Part shown: positions 22,300 to 31,234 of the stretch, in pieces | How the letters are laid out: each line of letters starts with the position of its first letter | Position numbering within the stretch: the stretch's first letter is position 1 | Assembly (NCBI RefSeq): GCF_000472385.1 | Contig: NZ_AWZU01000062.1 | Span: 1 to 36,519, forward strand | Length of the DNA: 36,519 bases | Origin: Bradyrhizobium sp. ARR65 | GTDB lineage: Bacteria; Pseudomonadota; Alphaproteobacteria; Rhizobiales; Xanthobacteraceae | Direction: 5' to 3' | Translations under genes and position numbers: made by a program | Notes under the pieces: generated by a model | The model's database searches: none | The model's input: only the letters and a program-made list of their open reading frames with translations | Told to the model about the DNA's origin: nothing

Positions 22300-24873
22300 A
22301 TGACCGCCGAATTCGATAGAGATGCGTCCCGGGAGCCGGCGAGCCTCCCCGAGCCGCCGCGGCGCAGCGGCAGCATCGTGCTGGTGCTGCTGGTTGCCGG
22401 CGCCTTGGTGGCGGTCGCGGTCGCCCTGATGACCATCGGGAAGGCCCAGGCGCAGCCCTATATTCTTGGGCTGCTCGCGCTGCTCGCCATGCTCGGCCTG
22501 TTCAACCTGTTCGCCTTTGCCGCCGGCATCATCCGCTTCGCCGACCGCTCCGCCGACGATCCCGTGATGAGCCGGATCGCCGATCATGCCTTCGATGGCC
22601 TCGCGGTCACGGACTCGCGCGGCCATGTTGTCTATTTCAATGCCGCCTATCTGGCGCTGACCGGCGCCACCAGCGCGCAGGATGTGCGCCCGGTGGAGCG
22701 GGTGTTCATCGGCGACCCCGACGTCTCGGAAGCGGTGTTTCGCCTCCTCAAAGCGGCGCGCGAGGGCAAGCGGCAGCAGGAGGAGGTCAGGGTCGCCAGT
22801 CCCGATGGCGGGCATGGCCGCTGGCTGCGCATGCGCGTCCGCCCGCTGGGTTCGGGCAAGCGGGACGCCAAATATGCGGTGTGGTCGGTCGCCGACATCA
22901 CGCGCGACCGCGAGCGCCAGGAAGACGTGTTCCAGGAGCTGCGGCACGCGATCGAATATCTCGACCACGCCCCTTGCGGCTTCTTCTCGGTCAACGCCTA
23001 TGGCGAGCTCGCCTATGTCAACGCGACGCTGGCGAACTGGCTGGACTACGACCTCGCCGAGATCGGCTCTGGCGGCCTCGTACTCACAGACATCGTCTCC
23101 GGCGACGGAGCCTCGCTCTTGACCTCGATCGTGGCCGTGCCCGGCGAAGTGAAGACAGAGGTGTTCGACATCGATTTGAAGATGCGCACGGGCAAGACCT
23201 TGCCGGTGCGCATCTATCACAAGCTCGCCTTCGGCGCCGACGGCGTGCCGGGTCCGTCGCGCACCCTGGTGATCAGCCGCGCCCGGGACGAGCGCGGCGA
23301 CCCCGAGCGCGCCGCCGAGGTGCGCTTCATGCGCTTCTTCGACCACACCCCGATGGCGATCGCCACAGTCGATCGCGGCGGCGCCGTGGTACGGGCGAAT
23401 GCGCGCCTGCACAAGCTCGCGCAGAGCCTCAACCTCGACGGCGTCGTCGGCAAGCCGATCTTCCGCGCGGTCAATTCGCGCGATCGCCAGTTGCTCATCT
23501 CCGCGATCAACCAGGCCGCCGAAGGGCAGGGCGATATCGCGCCGGTGGACGTCATGCTGGAGGGCGCCAAGGAGCGCTGGGGCCAGTTCTTCGTCACCGC
23601 GGTGGAGGAGGGCGAGCGCGACACCGAGGCCGCAATCGTTTACATGCTGGAGACCACCGAGCGGCGGGCGCTGGAGAACCAGATCAACCAGTCGCAGAAG
23701 ATGGACATGGTCGGCCAGCTCGCGGGCGGCATCGCGCACGACTTCAACAACGTGCTCTCCGCCATCATGATGGCGAATGATTTCCTGCTCAACGCGCACA
23801 AGCCGACCGATCCGTCGTTCCAGGACATCATGCAGATCAAGCAGAACGCGACGCGCGCCGCCACCTTGGTGCGGCAGCTGCTGGCGTTCTCGCGCCGCCA
23901 GACCTTGCGGCCGCAGGTACTCGATCTCGGCGATGCGCTGTCGGATCTGCGCATCCTCCTGCAGCGGCTGATCGGGGAGAAGGTGAAGCTCGATCTCGTG
24001 CACGGCCGCGATCTCTGGCCGGTGAAGGCGGACGTCTCGCAATTCGAGCAGGTGATCGTCAATCTCGCGGTCAATGCGCGCGACGCCATGCCCGACGGCG
24101 GCCGGCTGACGATCAAGACTGCGAATGTGGCCGCCGAGGAAGCGGCGCAACTTGCCCACAAGGGCATGCCGGCGGCCGATTATGTGCGGATCGATATTTC
24201 CGACACGGGTACCGGCATTCCCGCCGACATCCGCGAGAAGATCTTCGAGCCGTTCTTCACCACCAAGGAGGTCGGCAAGGGCACGGGGCTCGGACTCTCG
24301 ACCGTCTACGGCATCGTCAAGCAGACCGGCGGCTTCGTCTATGTCGACTCGGAGGAGGGCAAGGGCACGACCTTCCACATCTTCCTGCCGCGCCATCAGG
24401 CCGAGCAGGAGACGCAGGCCGAGCCGCATGCGGAGGCGTCGGCCGGCAACGGCGCCGCGAGGGAGCAGGGCGCGGCGCCCAAGCCGCGTACCGATCTCAC
24501 CGGCCAGGGCACGATCCTGCTGGTCGAGGACGAGGAGGGCCTACGCTCGCTCAACGCCCGGGGCCTGCGCTCGCGCGGCTACAGCGTGATCGAGGCGTCG
24601 AACGGGATCGAGGCCATGGAGGCGCTGGACGAGAAGAATGGCGACGTCGATCTCGTGGTTTCCGACGTGGTGATGCCGGAAATGGATGGGCCGACCCTTC
24701 TGAAGGCGATGCGCGAGCGCAATCCGAACGTGAAGATCATCTTCGTCTCCGGCTATGCCGAGGACGCCTTTGAGAAGAGCCTGCCGGAGAACCAGCAATT
24801 CGCTTTCTTGCCCAAGCCGTTCACGCTGAGCCAGCTCGTCGCCGCCGTGAAAGAGACGATGGCGCCGCAGTGA
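22300..24873 (+). CDS. cckA: CckA-type hybrid sensor histidine kinase
   Basis: I start at ATG 22300 (857 residues). TTG 22291 is possible. Two N-terminal membrane helices (IVLVLLVAGALVAVAVALM and YILGLLALLAMLGLFNLFAF) precede PAS-like regions (SRIADHAFDGLAVTDSRGHV, FFSVNAYGELAYVNATLANW, VDRGGAVVRANARLHKLAQS). The kinase core has GQLAGGIAHDFNNVLSAI with phospho-acceptor His480, the N box NLAVNARDAMPDGG, G1 DTGTGIP and G2 GKGTGLGLSTVYG. The receiver (ILLVEDEEGLRSLNARGLRS) has Asp789 in VVSDVVMPEMDG. This order is that of CckA, which phosphorylates CtrA and CpdR via ChpT. Its place beside flagellar genes preceded by a CtrA box supports the call. Confidence 0.9.
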   Translation: MTAEFDRDASREPASLPEPPRRSGSIVLVLLVAGALVAVAVALMTIGKAQAQPYILGLLALLAMLGLFNLFAFAAGIIRFADRSADDPVMSRIADHAFDGLAVTDSRGHVVYFNAAYLALTGATSAQDVRPVERVFIGDPDVSEAVFRLLKAAREGKRQQEEVRVASPDGGHGRWLRMRVRPLGSGKRDAKYAVWSVADITRDRERQEDVFQELRHAIEYLDHAPCGFFSVNAYGELAYVNATLANWLDYDLAEIGSGGLVLTDIVSGDGASLLTSIVAVPGEVKTEVFDIDLKMRTGKTLPVRIYHKLAFGADGVPGPSRTLVISRARDERGDPERAAEVRFMRFFDHTPMAIATVDRGGAVVRANARLHKLAQSLNLDGVVGKPIFRAVNSRDRQLLISAINQAAEGQGDIAPVDVMLEGAKERWGQFFVTAVEEGERDTEAAIVYMLETTERRALENQINQSQKMDMVGQLAGGIAHDFNNVLSAIMMANDFLLNAHKPTDPSFQDIMQIKQNATRAATLVRQLLAFSRRQTLRPQVLDLGDALSDLRILLQRLIGEKVKLDLVHGRDLWPVKADVSQFEQVIVNLAVNARDAMPDGGRLTIKTANVAAEEAAQLAHKGMPAADYVRIDISDTGTGIPADIREKIFEPFFTTKEVGKGTGLGLSTVYGIVKQTGGFVYVDSEEGKGTTFHIFLPRHQAEQETQAEPHAEASAGNGAAREQGAAPKPRTDLTGQGTILLVEDEEGLRSLNARGLRSRGYSVIEASNGIEAMEALDEKNGDVDLVVSDVVMPEMDGPTLLKAMRERNPNVKIIFVSGYAEDAFEKSLPENQQFAFLPKPFTLSQLVAAVKETMAPQ

Positions 24874-24892
24874 GGGCGGTAAAGGGACGACC

Positions 24893-25033
24893 GTCATTCC
24901 GGAGCGGTGCGACAGCACCGAACCCGGAATCTTCAGATTCTCCGATGTGCAGTTCCACATCGGAGCTCGACGCGGAGCCTGTCGTCCGGCAGCGCTTCGC
25001 GCGGAGCGGGTGGCGTCGCCCCGGAATGGCGGC
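24893..25033. repeat. palindromic repeat downstream of cckA
   Basis: GTCATTCCGGAGCGGTGCGA, GAACCCGGAATCTTCAGATT, a CGATGTGCAGTTCCACATCG hairpin and terminal CCCCGGAATGGCGGC form nested inverted repeats. It is related to the element at 19894-19972. It fills most of the 288-base gap between cckA and the Tim44-domain gene, in which I see no other gene. Confidence 0.7.
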
Positions 25034-25161
25034 ACCAAATACCGCGATCCCGTATCCCCGCGACGCAGGGCCGCAGCCGTGAACCCCAATACCCGCTTTC
25101 ACTTTCGGGAAAGTCTGCCCATTTTAATGGCGCTTCCCCCTTCAGGGGCTTGAGAGACAAC

Positions 25162-26106
25162 ATGAATTTCACGAAATCCACGCGCCGCGCCGTCCAGGCG
25201 ATCGCCGTCGTCCTGGCGCTCGCGGTTCCGACCCTGTCGGCCGTGGGGCCGGCTGACGCCCGTATCGGCGGCGGTTTCTCGTCGGGTTCGCGCGGCTCGC
25301 GCAGCTTCTCGCTGCCGCCGAGCACGTCGACCGCGCCCGGCACAGCGCAGCCGTTCAACCGCAGCTTCAGCCAGCCTTCCAGCCCCTCGTTCAGGCCGGG
25401 CATGGGCGGCGGCTTCTTCAACCGGCCGGGTGGCCTGTTGGGCGGCCTGGCGGCCGGCTTCCTCGGCGCCGGGCTATTTGGCCTGTTGTTTGGCGGCGGG
25501 CTGTTTTCGGGCATCGGCGGCTTCTCGTCGATCCTCGGGCTTTTGCTGCAGCTCGCGCTGATCTTCTTCCTGGCGCGATGGGCGATGAACTGGTGGCAGC
25601 GCCGCGGCACCGCGCAGCCGGCCTATGCCGGCGCGGCGGGCCCGGGCTCATCGCCGAACATGCGCAACGCCATGGGCTTCGGCTTGGGATCGACCAGCAC
25701 CCCGCTGCAGATCGGGCCCGCCGACTACGAGGCCTTCGAGCGGCTGCTCAGCGAAACCCAGGCCGCATGGTCGGACGAGGATATCGGCCGGCTGCGCAGG
25801 CTCGCGACACCTGAAATGGTCTCGTTCTTCGAGAACGATCTGCAGGAGAACCGCGCCCGCAACCAGATCAATAAGGTCTCAGGCACGAAACTGTTGCAGG
25901 GCGACCTTGCCGAAGCCTGGCGCGAAGGCGACACCGATTACGCGACCGTGGCGCTGCGCTTTTCCATGATCGACCGCACGCTCGACCGTGCAACGGGCCG
26001 ACTGGTGGGCGGCAGCGAGCAGCCGCAGGAGGCAGTTGAAGTGTGGACCTTCGTCCGCCCCCGCGGTGGCGACTGGATCCTCTCGGCGATCCAGCAGACG
26101 AACTGA
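25162..26106 (+). CDS. Tim44-domain membrane protein
   Basis: ATG 25162 gives 314 residues, with GAGAGA just upstream. A signal-like segment (VQAIAVVLALAVPTLSAVGP) leads to a Ser/Gly/Pro-rich region and Gly-rich hydrophobic stretches (LLGGLAAGFLGAGLFGLLFG and ILGLLLQLALIFFLARWAMN). A soluble C-terminal Tim44/MBA1-like domain follows (YEAFERLLSETQAAWSDEDI, RLATPEMVSFFENDLQENRA, EVWTFVRPRGGDWILSAIQQ). The bacterial relatives are inner-membrane proteins of largely unknown role. It is transcribed alone, ending at a strong terminator. Confidence 0.88.
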   Translation: MNFTKSTRRAVQAIAVVLALAVPTLSAVGPADARIGGGFSSGSRGSRSFSLPPSTSTAPGTAQPFNRSFSQPSSPSFRPGMGGGFFNRPGGLLGGLAAGFLGAGLFGLLFGGGLFSGIGGFSSILGLLLQLALIFFLARWAMNWWQRRGTAQPAYAGAAGPGSSPNMRNAMGFGLGSTSTPLQIGPADYEAFERLLSETQAAWSDEDIGRLRRLATPEMVSFFENDLQENRARNQINKVSGTKLLQGDLAEAWREGDTDYATVALRFSMIDRTLDRATGRLVGGSEQPQEAVEVWTFVRPRGGDWILSAIQQTN

Positions 26107-26130
26107 TCCTTTCCGTGAGCAAGTAACAGA

Positions 26131-26168
26131 AGGCGCTGCGGCCAACGCCGCGGCGCCTTTCGTTTTTT
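26131..26168 (+). terminator. Rho-independent terminator after the Tim44-domain gene
   Basis: AGGCGCTGCGG and CCGCGGCGCCT form an 11-bp stem (one G-T pair) with a 6-nt loop, followed by TTCGTTTTTT. It starts 25 bases after the stop codon. Confidence 0.9.
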
Positions 26169-26267
26169 GCGCGGCGCGTCTGCGCACACCCATGCTATTC
26201 CTTTACAAAGGCCGAACCCGTGCGCCTGCTCAGCGTTGTCGGCCTTGGTTCTTGCGAAGGAACATCC

Positions 26268-26975
26268 ATGCGCTACGAACTCTATTATTGGCCGGAGATT
26301 CAGGGACGCGGCGAATATGTCCGCCTTGCGCTGGAAGATGCTGGTGCCGACTACGTCGACGCCGCGCGCGAGGGAAACGGCACGAGCGCCATGATGAAGC
26401 TGATGGACGAGAGGCGCGGCACGCCGCCGTTCGCCCCGCCGTTTCTCAAGGCGGGAAAGCTCGTGATCGGGCAGACCGCCAACATCCTGCTCTATCTCGG
26501 TGCCCGCCATTCCCTGGCACCGAAGACGGAAGCCGGAAAACTATGGGTGCACCAGCTTCAGCTCACGATTGCCGATTTTGTGCTGGAGATTCACGACACC
26601 CACCATCCGCTCGGACCCTCGCTCTACTACGAAGAGCAGCGCGCGCCGGCGAAAAAGCGCACCGAGGAGTTCTGGAAGGAGCGGGTGCCGAAATATCTCG
26701 GCTATTTCGAAAGTCTGCTCGAGGCGAATGGCGGCAGTTATGTGACCGGACGCAGGATCACCTACGTCGATCTCTCACTGTTCCAGATCGTCGAGGGGCT
26801 GCGCTATGCTTTCCCCAAGCGCATGAAGGCGTTTGAGGAGGATATCCCCGGATTGCTCGCCTTGCGCGACCGTGTGGCCGCGCGACCCAACATCAAAGCC
26901 TATCTCGCAAGTGACCGCCGCATTCCCTTCAACGACAGCGGCATTTTCCGCTACTACAGGGAACTGGACGGCTGA
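26268..26975 (+). CDS. glutathione S-transferase
   Basis: I start at ATG 26268 (235 residues), which has GAAGGAA 5 bases upstream, not at the longer frame from 26220. The N-terminal thioredoxin-like domain reads MRYELYYWPEIQGRGEYVRL with likely catalytic Tyr near position 6-7. It carries the glutathione-binding APPFLKAGKLVIGQTANILL, where GQTANI replaces the usual GQS-AI. The helical domain has GSYVTGRRITYVDLSLFQIV with the N-capping-box region typical of the fold. It conjugates glutathione to electrophiles. The nearest classes by pattern are sigma/mu/pi-like. The substrate is unknown. Confidence 0.88.
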   Translation: MRYELYYWPEIQGRGEYVRLALEDAGADYVDAAREGNGTSAMMKLMDERRGTPPFAPPFLKAGKLVIGQTANILLYLGARHSLAPKTEAGKLWVHQLQLTIADFVLEIHDTHHPLGPSLYYEEQRAPAKKRTEEFWKERVPKYLGYFESLLEANGGSYVTGRRITYVDLSLFQIVEGLRYAFPKRMKAFEEDIPGLLALRDRVAARPNIKAYLASDRRIPFNDSGIFRYYRELDG

Positions 26976-27001
26976 AGATCGCCGCCGCCGGGAGGAGGCA
27001 C

Positions 27002-27142
27002 ATGCATCCGCATAACAGCAAGAAACTCGACGATCGAGTGATCAGAGCGGCCGAGGCGGCGCTCGCAAACCGAGCGATCGCGTTCCGGGTTCCATATCGC
27101 GCGGGTGCCGCAGTGTTTCCGAGCTTCCACTGCGGAGCATGA
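27002..27142 (+). pseudogene. small ORF, probably a truncated Bradyrhizobium hypothetical
   Basis: ATG 27002 with a strong GGGAGGAGG ribosome-binding site opens 46 codons, ending at TGA 27140-27142. LDDRVIRAAEAALANR resembles the N-terminus of a longer Bradyrhizobium hypothetical family that I recall continuing with a YVS-IDVL-type sequence. After ANR the frame runs into unrelated sequence (AIAFRVPYRAGAAVFPSFHC). I therefore read it as a decayed gene start that may still be translated. It follows the GST gene by 26 bases. Confidence 0.4.
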
Positions 27143-27197
27143 TGCGCGATAGTCAGCGAGCCCCGTCGCGGCAGTACCCGGCGCGGGGGAGTGTTGC

Positions 27198-27533
27198 ATG
27201 GAGATGCCGATGCGTGAGGGGACAACCAGTCGGAAAGGCGAGATCGACACTACAAAGGCAAGCGCCCATCTGCCCGGCCTCGACATCGACATTCTCCGCC
27301 GGCAATCACCCAGCGGCGATTGGGAGCAGATCTCGATCAATCTCCGGGCAACGCCATCCTTCGAAGCGCTCGGACGCTCTTTCGAGCCAGCCGATCCTTT
27401 CACGTTTTGGGTCCAGGCCGTGCGGTTGATGTGGATGCCCTGGTTGCTCACGGCGCAGACGATGATGCTGCCAGATGGCCGGCCACGAACACTCCCAGCG
27501 TCGCCCGCCCCCAGCACAACGGGCAGCGGTTAG
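27198..27533 (+). CDS. conserved-type hypothetical protein (111 aa)
   Basis: ATG 27198 has GGGGGAG about 8 bases upstream. The protein has a polar N-terminus, a middle (LPGLDIDILRRQSPSGDWEQ, ISINLRATPSFEALGRSFEP) and a hydrophobic Trp-rich segment (FTFWVQAVRLMWMPWLLTAQ) followed by a short Pro-rich tail. I recall similar short proteins in Bradyrhizobium with the same ISINL...PSFEA pattern. No function is known. The Trp-rich part could be an interfacial or membrane helix. Confidence 0.6.
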   Translation: MEMPMREGTTSRKGEIDTTKASAHLPGLDIDILRRQSPSGDWEQISINLRATPSFEALGRSFEPADPFTFWVQAVRLMWMPWLLTAQTMMLPDGRPRTLPASPAPSTTGSG

Positions 27534-27681
27534 CGAGCCAAACGATCCGGCAGCGGAGAGAACTTACGACAGCGACATTGCGGGCGGGATATTAGCCTCG
27601 CAACAGGCACCATCCGCGAGAGAGGCGACGGACGATTGTCGGTGCTGGCGCAGTCGCCGAGCTGAGTGAATCACGGGGGCG

Positions 27682-27840
27682 CGTCATTGCGGGCGCAAGC
27701 GAAGCAATCCAGACTTTCTCAGCGGATGCAATCTGGATTGCTTCCGCCTACGCGCAGAGGCACTTCGGCGGGACTTCACGCCTCGCCATAGCTCGCGCAG
27801 CGAGCGACGGCGGGTCGTCGCTTTCGCTCCTCGCAATGGC
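27682..27840. repeat. dispersed palindromic repeat, copy 2
   Basis: CGTCATTGCGGGCGCAAGCG through TTTCGCTCCTCGCAATGGC is a diverged copy of the element at 16384-16530, sharing ordered blocks such as GAAGCAATCCAGA, ATCTGGATTGCTTCCGC and GGCGGGACTTCACGCCTCGC. It includes a short extra segment (GACGGCGGG) near the right end. The stretch 27534-27681 before it holds no gene that I can see. Confidence 0.85.
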
Positions 27841-27873
27841 GGGCCAGGGCAGGCGGGCCGGACTTCACCCCGC

Positions 27874-29421
27874 TCACACCGGCGCTTGATATTCCGCTGC
27901 TTCCGTTTCGTCAGCAGAGCCCGCCACCAAAAGGTTGAAAAGCGGCGTCAGGACGACGCTCAAAACGAGATTGACGATCACCGCGTACAAGGCGGCGTAG
28001 CCCGGAAAGCTGAATCCTGCCACGGCAAGCGTATAGGTCGGGGCGAGGTTCGCGGCGATGAACATCGCGGTTCCCGCCGCGATTCCCACGGCCCAGCCGA
28101 TCATCAGCGCCCATTCGTTGAACCAGCGGGTGTAGACCCCAAGCATCACGGCAGGCAGAGTCTGGATAATCCAGATACCGCCGAGGAGCTGCAGGTAGAT
28201 TGCAAATTTCGATGGCAAGAACACGATGAAGGCCAGTGCCCCGAACTTGACGATCAACGACACCCACTTCGCTAATTGCGCCTCCTGTTGGTCGGTGGGC
28301 GCGCTATTGATGAACTCGCGGTGGATGTTGCGCGTATAAAGGTTGGCTGCCGCAATCGACATGATCGCCGCGGGTACCAGCGCCCCGATGCCAACGGCCG
28401 CAAAGGCGATCCCGACAAACCACGAGGGGAAGCTGTCGAGGAATAATGCCGGTATCGCGAAGTTGTTGCCGAACTGCTTGAAACCAGCAGCAAACTCTGG
28501 TCGGTCGCCGACGCCTGCAGCAATGGCAAAGAAACCGACGAGCGCAAGCAGGCCGAGCATGAACGAATAGCCTGGCAATAGCGCCGCGTTGCGACGTACG
28601 GCGCGTCCGCTGCTTGCGGCCAGGATGCCGGTGATCGAATGCGGATACAGAAAGAGCGCAAGCGCCGATCCCAGCGCCAGCGTCGCATAGGCTCCGTATG
28701 CGCCGGTCGTATTGGGACCGGGAGTTGCGAGCAGCGTTTTCGAGGCTGGTATGGCTGCGAAGATCTTTTCAAACCCGCCGAGCTGTATGGGAATCGCGAT
28801 GATGGCGGCGAATGCGGTCAGATAGATCAGAATGTCCTTGACGATGGCGATCGACGCCGGGGCCCGTAGCCCGCTCGTATAGGTGAAGGCGGCGAGAACG
28901 ATGAAGGCGATGACCAGCGGAAGATCGCCGCTATAGCCGGTACCGGAAATGCCCATACCGCCGATCACCACCTGCAACCCGACGAGCTGCAGCGCTATGT
29001 AAGGCAATGTCGCGACAATGCCGGTGATCGCCATCGCCAGCGCGAGCCAGCGATTGCCGAAGCGCCCGCGGACGAAATCGGCTGCCGTAATGTAGTTGTG
29101 CCGGTGACAGACGTACCAGAGGCGTGGAAACACCAGGAAGAGAATGGGGTAAACGACAATCGTGTAGGGGACCGCGAAAAACGCAACTGCGCCGGCCCCG
29201 AAGGCCAGCGCCGGAACGGCAATAAACGTGTAGGCCGTGTAGAGGTCGCCACCGATCAGGAACCAGGTGATGAGAGTGCCGAAGCGGCGGCCTCCAAGGC
29301 CCCATTCGTGCAACAAGTCGAGGTCGCCCTTGCGCCAATGCGCCGCTGCGAAGCCCAGCCACGTGATGAAGGCAAACAGCGCCAGGAAAATGATCAAGGC
29401 GGTCCAGTTGATCTCCTGCAC
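27874..29421 (-). CDS. sodium:solute symporter family permease
   Basis: I start at GTG 29421 (515 residues), which has GGGAGGG just upstream and begins MQEINWTALIIFLALFAFIT. The longer frame to 29664 lies over the DUF3311 gene and is rejected. About 13 hydrophobic helices are visible, with SSS-family features such as LGGRRFGTLITWFLIGGDLY and TAADFVRGRFGNRWLALAMA, then AAIMSIAAANLYTRNIHREF. The family couples Na+ or H+ flux to uptake of small organic solutes. Members beside a DUF3311 gene include MctP-type monocarboxylate permeases, so a carboxylate substrate is plausible but inferred. It is the last gene of the MFS-DUF3311-SSS operon. Confidence 0.88.
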   Translation of the reverse strand: MQEINWTALIIFLALFAFITWLGFAAAHWRKGDLDLLHEWGLGGRRFGTLITWFLIGGDLYTAYTFIAVPALAFGAGAVAFFAVPYTIVVYPILFLVFPRLWYVCHRHNYITAADFVRGRFGNRWLALAMAITGIVATLPYIALQLVGLQVVIGGMGISGTGYSGDLPLVIAFIVLAAFTYTSGLRAPASIAIVKDILIYLTAFAAIIAIPIQLGGFEKIFAAIPASKTLLATPGPNTTGAYGAYATLALGSALALFLYPHSITGILAASSGRAVRRNAALLPGYSFMLGLLALVGFFAIAAGVGDRPEFAAGFKQFGNNFAIPALFLDSFPSWFVGIAFAAVGIGALVPAAIMSIAAANLYTRNIHREFINSAPTDQQEAQLAKWVSLIVKFGALAFIVFLPSKFAIYLQLLGGIWIIQTLPAVMLGVYTRWFNEWALMIGWAVGIAAGTAMFIAANLAPTYTLAVAGFSFPGYAALYAVIVNLVLSVVLTPLFNLLVAGSADETEAAEYQAPV

Positions 29422-29486
29422 GGCACCCTCCCAGGTAGTCCCCTTGTGATCGTTCTCCCCTTGCGTAACGTTGGCTGCAAGCAGCG

Positions 29487-29693
29487 CTAGTCGTCGGTTG
29501 CGAAGTGGACGGCTGCGGTCAGGATGGCTCCGATGATGATCCAAAGAAGCTGGTACCAATAAAAGAATGGGAGGCCGATCAGGGTCGGCTCGGCTCTGTT
29601 GTAGAATGGCGGCCAAAGAACCGCGATGAATTGAATGAGAAAGAGCAGGTGCCACCAGCTCCATCCCGAATGTCTGCGGTCTTGCTGGTTCAT
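29487..29693 (-). CDS. DUF3311 small membrane protein
   Basis: ATG 29693 gives 68 residues (MNQQDRRHSGWSWWHLLFLI). ATG 29720, overlapping the MFS end by 8 bases, would add 9 residues. Two membrane helices (WWHLLFLIQFIAVLWPPFY and FFYWYQLLWIIIGAILTAAV) are separated by the conserved NRAEPTLIGLPFFYWYQLLW. DUF3311 proteins are regularly encoded directly before SSS permeases and probably form a small subunit of the transporter. The gene is 19 bases after the MFS gene and 65 before the SSS gene. Confidence 0.85.
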   Translation of the reverse strand: MNQQDRRHSGWSWWHLLFLIQFIAVLWPPFYNRAEPTLIGLPFFYWYQLLWIIIGAILTAAVHFATDD

Positions 29694-29712
29694 ATCTTCA
29701 CCCAATGGTCTG

Positions 29713-31038
29713 TCAGGCATGCTCCTCGGAAATGTCCCGGTTGGTGTAGTCCGGCAGGAACGCGGTCGACACGATGCTGACGATCGCGCAGAACAGGATA
29801 TATGCCGCAATCACGTAGCCCGATCCGTACATCGCAAGCAGGGCTGTCGCGATCAACGGGGCCGGGCCGCCGGAAATCACCGACGATAGCTGGTAACCGA
29901 TCGAGGCGCCGCTGTAGCGCAGGCGTGGCGTAAAGCATTCCGCGATCAGGGCCGCCTGCGGACCATACATCAGGTCGTGCGGTACGAAGGAGAGCACGAT
30001 GCCGAGAAAAACCAGGACCGGCACGGTTGTGTCGAGCATCGCGAAATAGATGAAGCCGAATATCCCGGTTGCGACCGCGCCGATGATGTACATGCGCTTG
30101 CGCCCGATGAGGTCCGACAGGTGTCCGGCGAGCGGGATCGTTCCCAAGGAAACGATGCCGGCACAGATGAGCGAGATGAGCAGGAAGTCGCGCGAGATAT
30201 GCAGGACCTGGGTCCCGTAGGCGAACACGAACGCGAGATAGATGTAGGCGGGCGCCTGCTCGGCCATCCGCGCCAGCGCAGTAAGAATGATCGCCCCCGG
30301 CTGGCGCTTGATCACCTCAAGGACGGGAACGCGCTCGATGCGGTTTTCGGCGACGATGCGCCGGAAGGCTGGGGTCTCGAGAATGCCCAACCGGATATAG
30401 AGCCCGATTGCGACCATGACGATGCTGAGCATGAACGGGATGCGCCAGCCCCACACCAGGAACTGGTCGCCGGAGATGCGGCTGAACACCAGCACCGCGA
30501 TGTTCGCCAGCAAAAGTCCGCCCGGACCACCCAGTTGCGGCCATGACGTAATGAAGCCGCGGTGCGCGTTGGTGCGCGCCCACTCCATCGACAACAGCAC
30601 CGAGCCGCCCCACTCGCCGCCGACCCCGACGCCCTGGATGAAGCGGATGGCGGTGAGGATGACGGCGCCCCAGATGCCGACGGTCTCGTAGGTCGGCACG
30701 AAGCCGACGGCGAAGGTCGCGAGCCCGGTCAGCAGCAGCGTCGCGATCAGCGCGCCCTTGCGGCCGATGCGATCGCCGTAATGGCCGAAGATCATGGCCC
30801 CGATCGGGCGGGCGATGAAGCCGACGGTGTAGATGGCAAACGCCTCCAGCACGCCGACAAGAGGATCGGATTTCGGGAAGAACAGCTTGCCGAAGACGAG
30901 GCCGGTCACCGTGCTGTAGAGCAGGAAATCGTACCATTCGATGGTGGTACCCACCGTGCTCGCGATAACGGCGCGACGCAGCTGGGCGTGGTGATCGGTT
31001 GCTGACAAAGCATCAGAGGTGACGTGAATCGTCGTCAT
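29713..31038 (-). CDS. MFS transporter, metabolite:H+ symporter (MHS) type
   Basis: The 441-residue protein has 12 predicted helices. The MHS-type N-terminus is RRAVIASTVGTTIEWYDFLL, followed by AIYTVGFIARPIGAMIFGHY and the MFS loop motif GDRIGRKGALIATLL. Further motifs are RFIQGVGVGGEWGGSVLLSM and the second-half repeat GHLSDLIGRKRMYIIG. Relatives carry shikimate, proline/betaine, alpha-ketoglutarate or other organic acids with protons. The substrate here is not readable. It is the first gene of a - strand operon with DUF3311 and the SSS permease. Confidence 0.92.
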   Translation of the reverse strand: MTTIHVTSDALSATDHHAQLRRAVIASTVGTTIEWYDFLLYSTVTGLVFGKLFFPKSDPLVGVLEAFAIYTVGFIARPIGAMIFGHYGDRIGRKGALIATLLLTGLATFAVGFVPTYETVGIWGAVILTAIRFIQGVGVGGEWGGSVLLSMEWARTNAHRGFITSWPQLGGPGGLLLANIAVLVFSRISGDQFLVWGWRIPFMLSIVMVAIGLYIRLGILETPAFRRIVAENRIERVPVLEVIKRQPGAIILTALARMAEQAPAYIYLAFVFAYGTQVLHISRDFLLISLICAGIVSLGTIPLAGHLSDLIGRKRMYIIGAVATGIFGFIYFAMLDTTVPVLVFLGIVLSFVPHDLMYGPQAALIAECFTPRLRYSGASIGYQLSSVISGGPAPLIATALLAMYGSGYVIAAYILFCAIVSIVSTAFLPDYTNRDISEEHA

Positions 31039-31234
31039 CGGGCTCCTCCTCCTCGGCCCTTTCTCGACGAAGCTTGCGTCGCTAAAACCTTGATCCCCGT
31101 TTTCTTATAAAGCGGCGCGTCAGCGCGGATCGCAAGAAAAGGGCTCAACACCTCGACATCTGCTAGTGACGAAAGTCTCAGCGATGTCTGACTGCAGGAC
31201 TTGATCCTTCGCGAGAGCCCGGATCAATTGGTTC

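Noticed and set aside
20656..24429. 1257-codon open frame on the - strand opposite fliR, flhB and cckA
   Set aside because: It is a shadow of GC-rich genes: it reads His/Arg/Asp-rich with no domain and covers three clear genes on the other strand.
26954..27517. 187-codon - strand frame downstream of the GST gene
   Set aside because: It covers the + strand ORFs at 27002 and 27198, which have good ribosome-binding sites. The - frame has none and no motifs.
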